A stretch of 64,000 bases of DNA from positions 1-64,000 of the forward strand of contig SVLP01000006.1 of the NCBI GenBank assembly GCA_015067895.1, in the 5' to 3' direction. The stretch comes from Oscillospiraceae bacterium. Lineage in GTDB: Bacteria; Bacillota_A; Clostridia; Oscillospirales; Oscillospiraceae. Of the stretch, positions 40,870 through 50,000 are shown in pieces. The translations under genes were made by a program, and so were the position numbers. Under the pieces are notes generated by a model. It was not told the origin of the DNA. It saw only the letters and a program-made list of their open reading frames with translations, and did no database searches. Every line of letters begins with the position of its first letter. The stretch's first letter is position 1.

Positions 40870-41714
40870 GGACATTCCTCCTTTCCGATGATGCCGTAGG
40901 TGCTGTGCCACTGGGTGGCCTTGTGGATGATGCAGAGAAAAACGGTGGTGGCCAGCGCGGGGTGGGGGACGGGCCGCAGCAGAGCAACCAGGGGTGCGTG
41001 GAGCAGGTAGGCGGGCAGGGTATCCGCCCCCGCCCGGCTCCAGGGGAACCGCCGCCGGGGACACCAGCTCAGAACGAAGAGCGACAGGGCGAAGGCATAG
41101 CCATAGCATTCCAGCCGCACCGCCGGGTCACAGGGCCCGGCCTGGTAGAGGGTGACGGCGGATATCTCCGGACGGAGCAAAAGGATGAGCAGGGCGGGGA
41201 TGCGGAGACGGTGCCAGGGGATATCCGGCTTCAGAAGCACCCCCAGCCAGAAGTATGGGAAAAAGACCAGGGTGCGGCTCAGGGAGAAGGGCCGCCCGAT
41301 CCAGTCGATGGTGCCCGCCAGGCATCCGACGGCTATGGACAGCACGAAAATCGACCATTTTCCCCACCGCAGGAGCAGTGCCGAGGCCAGCAGCCAGAAG
41401 GACAGGCTCAGCAGATACCACAGTGTCCACCAGGGGGTGTGCCAGGGGGTCAGCCCCAGGAGAACGGCGGCACCCTGACAGACAAGATACACCGGCGCGA
41501 TCCGCTTCAGCTGGCGGAGGCACCCGGCGGAATCCTTCAGGAACAGCCCCGACAGGAAGGCGAACAGGGGCATGTGGAAGAGGTAGATCAGCCGGTAGAT
41601 GCGGTAGAGCCCCGGGTCTGACCAGATCTCCGGCTCGATCCAGTGGCCGAAGATCACCAGCCAGATGAGTAGGAGCTTGAGATTGCAGTAATAGGCGTTT
41701 CGCAGCTTGACCAT
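40803..41714 (-). CDS. Acyltransferase 3 family membrane protein
   Basis: 303 aa from ATG 41714 (CAGGAGG upstream). About eight membrane helices. It opens with LLIWLVIFGHWIEP, carrying the His of the family's catalytic region, then LIYLFHMPLFAFLSGLFLKD. Related proteins O-acetylate sugars or peptidoglycan at the cell surface. The last 22 codons overlap the start of the sigma gene in another frame, so the true C-terminus may be accidental readthrough into that region. It is upstream of an ECF sigma pair, which suggests a cell-envelope role. Confidence 0.8.
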   Translation of the reverse strand: MVKLRNAYYCNLKLLLIWLVIFGHWIEPEIWSDPGLYRIYRLIYLFHMPLFAFLSGLFLKDSAGCLRQLKRIAPVYLVCQGAAVLLGLTPWHTPWWTLWYLLSLSFWLLASALLLRWGKWSIFVLSIAVGCLAGTIDWIGRPFSLSRTLVFFPYFWLGVLLKPDIPWHRLRIPALLILLLRPEISAVTLYQAGPCDPAVRLECYGYAFALSLFVLSWCPRRRFPWSRAGADTLPAYLLHAPLVALLRPVPHPALATTVFLCIIHKATQWHSTYGIIGKEECPWPVSKTYTRPRASRSTDSSCP

Positions 41715-41763
41715 GTTCGTGTCCTCCTGTACGTTGGAGCGGGTCGAAGGGGAAACGTTACAG

Positions 41764-41792
41764 TTGCAATGGCGGATTTTCCGATATATAAT
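41764..41792 (+). promoter_or_regulatory. Promoter of the esterase gene
   Basis: TTGCAA (41764-41769), 17-bp spacer, TATAAT (41787-41792). Confidence 0.75.
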
Positions 41793-41822
41793 GGAGTCAA
41801 ATCAAATTTGGGAGGTATCCTT

Positions 41823-42617
41823 ATGGCTCTGATCCAATTTACCTATGTCTCCAATGTGCTGCTGCGCTCTGTGCCCGTGCAGGTGATCCTGCCTGCGGAC
41901 AAGCTGACCCCCGAGGGGGAATATATGCCCATCAAGAAGTACAAGACCCTGTATCTGCTCAACGGCCTCTGGGGCAGCCATGTGGACTGGGTCAGCGGTA
42001 CCCGGATCCAGCGGTGGGCCGAGGAGCGGGATCTGGCGGTGGTGATGCCCGCCGGTGAGAACAGCTTCTATGTGGATCGCCCGGGCTTCCACACGGAGTA
42101 CGGCAAGTGGATCGGCGAGGAGCTCGTCGAGATCACCCGGCGGATGTTCCCTCTGTCCGACAAGCGCGAGGATACCTTCATCGGGGGCCTGAGCATGGGC
42201 GGCTTCGGTGCCATGCGCAACGGTCTGAAGTATGCGGACACCTTTTCTCAGATCATCTCCCTGTCCCCGGCACTCCACCTGTTCGAGGGCGAAGGGGAAC
42301 AGGTCTGCGGTCTGCTGGGCAAGCCTCTGGAGCAGTGGGAGGAGATCAAAAACTCCGATGTCAACCCCCGGTGGCTGGCGGAGCATCTCGTCGGAGAAAA
42401 GCCCGGCATCTATCTGGCCTGCGGCATGCAGGACGACCTGTTCCCCAGCAGCGAATCCTTCCATGAGCTGCTGAACGGGGCGGAGTTCGACCACCATTAC
42501 GTGGCCGACGAGGGCAAGCATGACTGGGACTACTGGGATCGCCACATCCGGCTCGCCCTGGACTGGCTGCCCCTGGATGATGCGAAGGCCGGGCTGAACA
42601 GCGGTAACATCAAGTGA
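41823..42617 (+). CDS. Alpha/beta-hydrolase esterase (EstA/FrmB-like)
   Basis: 264 aa from ATG 41823 (GGGAGG at 41809-41814). Family sequence MALIQFTYVSNVLLRSVPVQV is followed by the nucleophile elbow GGLSMGGFGA with Ser124. The later acid is in GMQDDLF and the catalytic His is H233 in DEGKHDWDYW. This fits the tributyrin esterase / S-formylglutathione hydrolase-like group, cytoplasmic since no signal is present. The natural substrate may be a short-chain acyl ester or acetylated sugar. It diverges from the acyltransferase operon and ends at a terminator. Confidence 0.88.
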   Translation: MALIQFTYVSNVLLRSVPVQVILPADKLTPEGEYMPIKKYKTLYLLNGLWGSHVDWVSGTRIQRWAEERDLAVVMPAGENSFYVDRPGFHTEYGKWIGEELVEITRRMFPLSDKREDTFIGGLSMGGFGAMRNGLKYADTFSQIISLSPALHLFEGEGEQVCGLLGKPLEQWEEIKNSDVNPRWLAEHLVGEKPGIYLACGMQDDLFPSSESFHELLNGAEFDHHYVADEGKHDWDYWDRHIRLALDWLPLDDAKAGLNSGNIK

Positions 42618-42666
42618 GGATAAGGCGAGGGACTGTAAAGAAACGCATAGGTATCCAATCAACATA

Positions 42667-42710
42667 CAGCAGCAGTGACACACGATCAAGTGGGACACTG
42701 CTGCTGTTTT
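42667..42710 (+). terminator. Terminator of the esterase gene
   Basis: CAGCAGCAGTG pairs with CACTGCTGCTG across an 18-nt loop, followed by TTTT. Confidence 0.75.
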
Positions 42711-42747
42711 CTATGTTGGATCAATCGGATCAGGTGACCACATCCAT

Positions 42748-42852
42748 GTCATCGCGAGCCCGTAAGGGCGCGGCGACCTCCTGGTACGATGTGCAGATTT
42801 GTGACGCAGTACCAGGAGATTGCCGCGTCGCCTGTCGGCTCCTCGCAATGAC
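42748..42852. repeat. 105-bp MITE-like palindromic element
   Basis: Ends GTCATCGCGAG and CTCGCAATGAC are inverted repeats with one mismatch. Inner blocks CCTCCTGGTAC and GTACCAGGAG, and the GCGGCGAC/GTCGCC pair, continue the dyad. No coding capacity. It fills most of the gene-free stretch 42618-42934, whose remainder holds the esterase terminator and plain sequence. Confidence 0.75.
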
Positions 42853-42934
42853 AGCGGTAGACGGCAGATGGTTCTTCTGATTGACTCATGTATAACCCGA
42901 ATCTTTATTCAGGTTTCTTTACAGCCCCTTTTGC

Positions 42935-43792
42935 TCATTTCGGTTCCCTGCCCTCGCCGAAAACCCGGATCATCTCCCGGGTCAGGCTGATGCCGTCGTC
43001 CTGAATGGGCAGGGCATCCCGGTGGTGCCACTGAGCCAGAGCCAGCTCGGTTTCGTCTAAGTGGATGGTGCTTTCACCGTCTAAGTCACAGTAGAAGCCC
43101 ATGAGCACATTGCCGTCCACGCCCCAGGGCTGGCTTTTGTAGTAGCGCAGGTTCTTCACATGAAGGCCCACCTCCTCGTACACCTCCCGGTGGACGGTCT
43201 GCTCGATGGTCTCGCCGATCTCCGTGTAGCCCGCCAGCAGGGCATAATTCGTGTAGCCCCGGCCCGCGTATTTGCTCAGGAGGAGCTTGTCGCCGTCGGT
43301 CACCGCCACGATCACCGCCGGGGAGATCCGGGGGAAGATCATATTGCCGCAGGCGGGGCAGCGGAGCATCCGCTCTTTTTCGTCGTGCACCGTTTCTGCG
43401 CCGCAGCAGCCGCAGAAGCGGTTATTTTTATACCAGTTGTACAGGTGCCAGCCGGTCATGGCACTGTAGCAGACCTCCCTGGAGACGCTCTGGCGCAGAC
43501 TTCGGGCGGGCTCATAGCGGAAGGGCTCCTCCGCATCGCCGCCGGGGCCCATCCAGAGGTAGTAGCCCACACCGTGGAGCCGGAAGACATAGCGAAGGGG
43601 CTCCGCGCCCCAGGCCGTCCAATCCTCAGACCAGTGGCGCACCCGGGATACGGTGGGGAACTCCAGGGTGTCGTCGGAGCTTCTGTGCAGCAGGATGTCC
43701 CGGCCCCGGACGCAGATCACATAGTCCGTGTCCGCCGGGGGGACGGGGCGATATTCGTTTTCCAGTCGGCCATAGGTCAGGTCTTGCAGCAT
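42935..43792 (-). CDS. nudC: NAD(+) diphosphatase (NudC)
   Basis: 285 aa from ATG 43792 (GGAGGTGTCC upstream). The middle zinc ribbon is FCGCCGAETV...RCPACG with four Cys. The Nudix box GxxExGExxExxxxREVxEExGL is intact (GYTEIGETIEQTVHREVYEE), and the NudC-specific SQPW motif follows (KSQPWGVDGNVLMGF). It hydrolyses NAD(H) to NMN and AMP and in other bacteria removes NAD caps from RNA. Single gene. Confidence 0.93.
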   Translation of the reverse strand: MLQDLTYGRLENEYRPVPPADTDYVICVRGRDILLHRSSDDTLEFPTVSRVRHWSEDWTAWGAEPLRYVFRLHGVGYYLWMGPGGDAEEPFRYEPARSLRQSVSREVCYSAMTGWHLYNWYKNNRFCGCCGAETVHDEKERMLRCPACGNMIFPRISPAVIVAVTDGDKLLLSKYAGRGYTNYALLAGYTEIGETIEQTVHREVYEEVGLHVKNLRYYKSQPWGVDGNVLMGFYCDLDGESTIHLDETELALAQWHHRDALPIQDDGISLTREMIRVFGEGREPK

Positions 43793-43861
43793 GGGGGACA
43801 CCTCCAAAAATCATGGAACCATCATACCCCAATCCAAGCATGATTGCAACCACAAATGATC

Positions 43862-43921
43862 CTTGCCTCCCCCATTTATGGGGGCGGTGGCCGAGCGAAG
43901 CGAGGTCGGAGGGGGGGCAAG
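43862..43921. repeat. 60-bp palindromic repeat, CTTGCC family
   Basis: CTTGCCTCCCCCATTTATGG at the start and GGGGGGGCAAG at the end, with the GTGGCCGAGCGAAGCGAGG motif between. A short version of the repeat split by the Mu-like element at 31740/39191. Confidence 0.75.
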
Positions 43922-43942
43922 AGTACGATGCTTTCGATGGCG

Positions 43943-43971
43943 AAAAAACGGCCGCCCGTGAGGGCGGCCGT
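43943..43971 (-). terminator. Terminator of the leftward protease operon
   Basis: ACGGCCGCCC and GGGCGGCCGT form a 10-bp stem; on the minus strand six T residues follow. Confidence 0.85.
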
Positions 43972-44007
43972 CGCTGGGGTCAGGGGATGTGCGTTTCTCG
44001 CTGATTT

Positions 44008-47000
44008 TTACTCAGCGGCGGGGAAGATGGCCAGGCCGTTGATGTCCAGACCGCTGCCCAGAATGTCCACAGCCTCGACGTTGCCGTCCATATCCATGGT
44101 GTAGATATTGTGGCCGGCATCGGTCAGGTAGAAGAGCTCGCTGGAGGCGTCGTAGCTGACATCGGTGGCACCATCGACCAGGCTGACCTCGAAGCCCTCC
44201 AGCATGACCTGGCGGTCATCGAGGTACTTGTCGGAATACTTCATCATCTTCGGCGCGGAGGAGTAGTAGTCGTTGCCGAAGGTGTAGACGGCACCGTCGA
44301 TGCAGGTGACGCCGGTCAGGGTGCAGTAGTCGCTGTCCATCATGTAGTTGGTGTAGTAGTTGAAGTCGTTGGGGTTCAGCTTGTCCATCTGGAACTGGAA
44401 GATGTAGAAGCCGGAGGTGGCGTAGATCATGTTGTTCACAGGATCATAGGCCAGACCGCTGGGGGGGCTGAACAGGTACAGCTGACCCATGGAGGTGGTC
44501 TGCTGGGTGGTCAGGTCGAAGCGGTACAGGTAGTAGGCGAAGTTGGAATCCGTGATGAAGTAGATGCAGCCATCGCCGGCAGTCATGGCCTTGATGGTGC
44601 TGCCGCCGCTCATGGAAGTCACGACCTCGGCGGTCTGTGCGGGCAGGGCGGGGTTGAACTGAATCAGGGAGTCCATCTTGGCGGAGATGGTGTAGGCGGT
44701 GCTCTGGGGGCCGGTCAGCTCCAGAACGGTGATGACACACTGGTTGGTGACACCGGTCTGGTTGCTCTTGACGGTGATGGTGGCCTTGCCGGGGGCAACG
44801 CCGGTGACCAGACCGGTCTCGTCCACGGTGGCGATGGTCTCGTCGGAGGAGCTCCAGGACAGGCTGGTATCCAGCGCATTGGAGGGACGGGCAGCACCGA
44901 TCAGCTGGGCGGTATCACCCACAGCCACGCGGCCTGCGGTCTTGTTGAGGATGATGCCGTTGACGGGAGCAGCGGGGATCTCCTCGGCCTCGGGGATGAA
45001 GGCCAGCAGACCCAGGTAGACATCGCCGTACTTGATGGGGGAACCGGCGCGCAGGTCCAGGCTGATGCCGTCCAGGTAGGAGGCAGCAGGCTCGTCACCC
45101 AGCTGAACCATGTACATACCGTAGGAGCGATAGACGTACTGGTCATCGGAGGTGGCATAGAGGTACAGACGGTCGGTGCCGAAGTCGTAGGTCATCTGGG
45201 TGTTGTACTGGGCATTGCCGTAGTAGGTCTCGCCGGTATGGACGCCGCCATTGATGGTGGTGTACTCGGTCAGTGCGCCGGAGGTCTTGTCCAGAGTGTA
45301 GATGGTGGCGGTACCTGCGTAGACATCGTGGCTGCCGCCGGCGGCATACAGGGTGCCCTCGTCGTCACAGGCCAGGGCATAGACGGGGGTGCTGAAGTCC
45401 AGGGTGGCCACGGTGGTCAGCTGACCGTTGTCCAGGTTGATGGTGACCAGCTCGCCGGGATGCTGCTCGCTGACGGAATTGGCGTGGTCATAGTTGCTGG
45501 GCAGGGTCAGACCGTACATGGTGCCGGTGGTGTAGTCCATGGCCATGCCGGTGACCTGATACTTGGTGTAGTCCAGATTGGCCTCGCCCAGGAGCTTGTA
45601 ATCGCTGGGAACGTCGGCGTTGATGCGCATGAACTGGCCCTTGTCGTTGAAGGCGTAGAAGTAGCCGTCGTAGTAGGTGCCGGTGCGCAGGGAGTAGACG
45701 GCGATCATGCTCTCACCGACGGTGGTGTGACGCAGATCGTAGTCGTTGCCGTGGAGCCAGAAGTCGTAGTACTGGGAGCCGCCCTCGTCGGAGTTCAGGA
45801 AGGCCACGAACGCACCGGCGGACTCCTTGACGGTGACCTCGATGGAGTCGGTGAAGGGGCCGCCGTAGGTGGCCTCGTCCTTGTTGGTGATGGAGACAGT
45901 GACGGTGGCGGTGCCGACGCCATTGTAGGTCATGGTGCCGTTGCGATCCACGGAGACGACGCTCTCATCGGAGGAAGTCCAGGTTCTGGTTCGGACGGTG
46001 GGACGGGCGGGGACGGTGACGGTGCTCAGGGTGAAGGAGCCGCCCTTCAGGCCGGTGATGGCATCGCCATTGGTGATGTCGATGGACTCGACGGGCAGAA
46101 CCTTGGTCTCAGGCTCGCTGTCGGGGATGGCGAACATGACGGTCTGCTGGGCACCCTGCTTGCTGCATACATCGCCCATGTCGACCACATTGGCCATCTC
46201 CCACTCGTACTGGGGCATCTGCACCATGCACAGGGGAGAATTGCCTGCGCCGTCACAGGGGTTCCAGTAGATGACATCGGTGTTGTAGTCGTAGAACATG
46301 GCCTCGTAGAAGGCGGAGTAGGGATCACCGCTGCCGATGTGGATCTTTTTGGTGGTCAGGGTGTCGGGATCGATGGTGTACAGGCTGGCCACGGCGTCGG
46401 AGATGACGATGGTGCCGTCACGGGTGACACACAGGGCGGGGATGTAGACGCCGCCGGACAGGTCGCCGTTGGGCTGGCCCAGCATATCCACCTCGCCGGT
46501 CTCCAGGTCGATGATGCCCAGACCGCCGACGTACTTGTTCTCGACACAGTACATGCGGCCGGTGTTGTAGTCGAAGCCCAGAGCGGTGATCTCCAGATCC
46601 TCGGCGAAGCCGATCCGCTCGGGCTCGCCGATGATGGTCTCGGCGGGAGTTGCACCCTGGGTGACCTTGCTGCGGTACAGCTCGGTGCCCTGGTGGATGG
46701 TGTTGTTCTCCTCAAAGGCGGCGGACAGGGTGGTATAGACGTAGCCGTTGTAGTAGGTGCCGCCGCTCCAGAAGGAGCCGAAGCTGCCGATGGTGGTGGT
46801 GTCGTGGGGGTTCTTGTCGGAGTAGGTGACCCAGATGGAGCTGTTGGTGGGGTTGCCCTGGTTGGCAGCCACGAAGCCGTACAGCTCATCCTCAGAGGGC
46901 ACGATCTGCACCTGACAGGTGACGGTCTTAGTGCCGGGAGCGGGATCGACCCAGATCCAGTTGCCGTCGATGACATCCCAGTAGCCGTCGAGCATCATGT

Positions 47001-50000
47001 CAGCGGAGGCGGTGATGGTGGCAGTGCCCTCAGCCAGAGCGGTGACGAAGCCGTACTCATCGACGATGGCCAGCTCCTCGTTCTCGGAGGCCCAGGTCAC
47101 GTCAGCGGGCTCGGCGTTCCAGGGAGTCCACTTGATGGTCAGACGCTTGGTCTGGCCCTCCACCAGCTGCAGCAGCTGGGGCTGGATCTCCATGTTGGTG
47201 GGCTCGACGCCCATGGTGAACAGGTCGGACTCCAGCTCGTTGGGAACGAACAGGGCGGTCTGACCGCCGGGGCCGTAGGTACCGACCTCGGTGCACTTGG
47301 CGGTCTCCAGGTCAACGGTGTAGGTCACATTGACATTGTCGTAGTAGATGCCGTTGGGAACCTGGGAGTGGGCGTACCAGTACATGGTGTCAGTGTTGTG
47401 GTCGTAGCCCATGGACTGGATGACGTTGGTGCCGCCGTAATTGGGATAGTAGACGAAGTCGGTGGTGCCGATCTCGGTGACCCGGACGACATTGGTGCCG
47501 AGCTCATCGTCCCATTCCACGGTCTTGCCGATGGAGTAGAGGATGCCGTTGGTGTCGATGCCGTAGGCGTCGCCCTCGGTGGTGATGCCCAGGGTCAGCA
47601 GGTCGCTGGCCTTGCCGGTACCGGCGATGCGGGCGATGGGCTGGACGGTGACAGCACCGTAGTTGGTGAACTTGATGTTGAACAGGGCGTTGTAGCCGTC
47701 GTCATGGCCGTCGTTGTTCTGGTCGCCCTGATACAGCCAGCCCACAGCCAGCAGGGAGTCGGTGGCGTCGGTCTCGGAGGTGATGCCATAAGCTTCGGAC
47801 AGGGTGCCGGAGTGATCCAGAGCCATGTCGTAGAGCACCCAGACGCCGTAGTCGCCGATCTGACCACGGTTCTCGCACAGAACCTGGCTGGACCAGTAGG
47901 AGCCGCCGGGAGTCACCAGCTCGATGTGACCGGTGGCAGTGCTCTGGGCGATGATGTAGCCGTTGACGAACTCGGCAGAGTAGTAGCGGTTGGCGGAATC
48001 GAAGGTCTCGTTGCGGGGGTCGGAGAAGTCGGCCTTGTTGACGGAGAACCAGCCGCCCTCGACCAGCGCGGCGTCGAAGGTCTCGCAGCCGTACAGACGG
48101 CTGTCATCCAGCTTCTGGGGCTTGGGACGGGCGTTGTTCTGCTCGCCCAGGTTCAGGAAGGCGTCGATCTCGGTCTCGTTGACGGCGTAGTCGGCGGCAA
48201 CAATGGAGAAGGAATTGCCGAAGCCGGTGATGTCGAAGGTGTAGCTCAGAGTCTCACCGGGGACGTTCTCCAGCTCGTACTTGCCCATGATGCGGCCGTC
48301 GTTGCTCAGGAAGATGACGGCAGCCAGCTTCTCGTTCTCCAGGATGTCCAGCTTCAGATAGGTGCGCTCGCCCTCGAAGACCAGGCTCTCCTGCAGCTGA
48401 GAGGCGTTCAGGATCTGGGGAGCGGTGTTATCCATGGTCAGCTGGAAGGACAGGGTGTCGTCGATGATGTCGTCGCCGTCGTCCAGCCAGGCCTCGGCCT
48501 TGTAGGTGACGGTGGTGCCGTCGGGCAGAGCCTGACCGGAAGCAGTCTTGCCGTCCCACAGCTCGCCGTAGGCGGCCTGGAGGAAGGTGGGGATAATCAT
48601 GCCGTAGGAGGCGTTGTAGTGGGTCTTTGCCAGGTAGACACCCTCCAGGGTATGGTAGACCTCACCGGTCTCGTTGTCGGTGACGGTGAAGTTCATCTGC
48701 TTGGTGTTGCGCAGCTGACCGAAGTCGATCTCGAACAGGGGGTTGGCGTAGCTGAGGTAGTTGTACTCCTCGCCGGAGCGGCCGTTGCGGAAGTAGGGAT
48801 TGAAGCCAATGTCGGAGTAGTTGGCGAAGATGTTGGTGGGATACAGGCTGTAGGAGCCCAGATCGTCACGGTCGAAGACGTCGGCGTCAGACCAGTCGCC
48901 GTAGAAGCCCACGATGGGCATGGTCAGGCGGATGGGCTCGGCGTTCTCGGCATCCAGACCGACCTCGGTGGCGTACAGGTAGCCCTCGACGTAGATGCCG
49001 TTGGGGAACTGCTCCAGGTAAGCCTTATCGGTCTCGGTCAGGACGATCTCGCCGGACAGCTTGACGGTCTCACCGGCGGGGACGGTGACCTGGTCGGCGG
49101 GAGCGGTGATCTTGGCCAGCAGGTCAACATTGACGCTCAGCTCGGCGCAGTAGTCGGTGATGACCTTGGCGTCGGCAGCGTCCACAGTGCCGTCGGAGTT
49201 GACGTCCAGGTAGGCATAGTGGGCATTCTGCTCGTCGATCAGCAGGCCGCCGCTGACATGGCGCAGGATGACACGGGCGTCGGCGGTGGTGATGGCACCG
49301 TCGTCGTTGAAGTCGTAGCACAGGACATCTGCGTCGGTCGCGGTGCCGACGGTGACCTCAGCCTCCAGAGCATAGGGCGCGTTGCCGATGAACATCTCGG
49401 AGACGATGGTCTCGGTCAGCAGGGAGCTGGAGAAGGCGTAGGTCTTGGGGGCGTCAGACAGGTTGGTGATCTCGAAGGAGAACCGGTAGACGCCGTTGCG
49501 GGCGGGATCGTCGCCGAACTCGACCTTGGGACGGGATTCGGAGGCGGCGGGGTTGGAAAGGTAGCTCTGGGCAGTGGTGGCTCTGACCAGATCCACAAGA
49601 CCCGCACCCTGGTTTCTGGGGGAATACTCCAGACCGTTGGGGTGGATGATGGGGTCGGCGGTGGACATCATGATCTGGGCGGCGACCCTGCGCTGCTCGG
49701 CGCCGGTCAGCTCAGGCATAGTCTCCTCCAGATACTGCAGCAGGACGGCCATGGCACCGGTGACCTGGGGGGTAGCCATGGAGGTGCCGCTCATGTAGCC
49801 GTAGTAGGAGCCGGAGATGGCGGGATCGGTGGCGGAGAAGATGTTGCCGCCGACACCGGTGATCTCGGGCTTCAGCTTCAGGTCGGGGGTGACGCCCCAG
49901 CTGGAGAAGTCGGACATCATGGTGTCGGAGATGAACTGCTTGGAATCTGCATCGCAGACGGTCAGTTCCTTGACCTCTGCGGCAGCCATGGCCTGACCGG

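Noticed and set aside
41728..41762. ECF-type autoregulated promoter before the acyltransferase/sigma operon (TGTAACGTTT and CGTACA on the minus strand)
   Set aside because: The two boxes look like ECF elements but are 23 bp apart instead of the usual 16-17.
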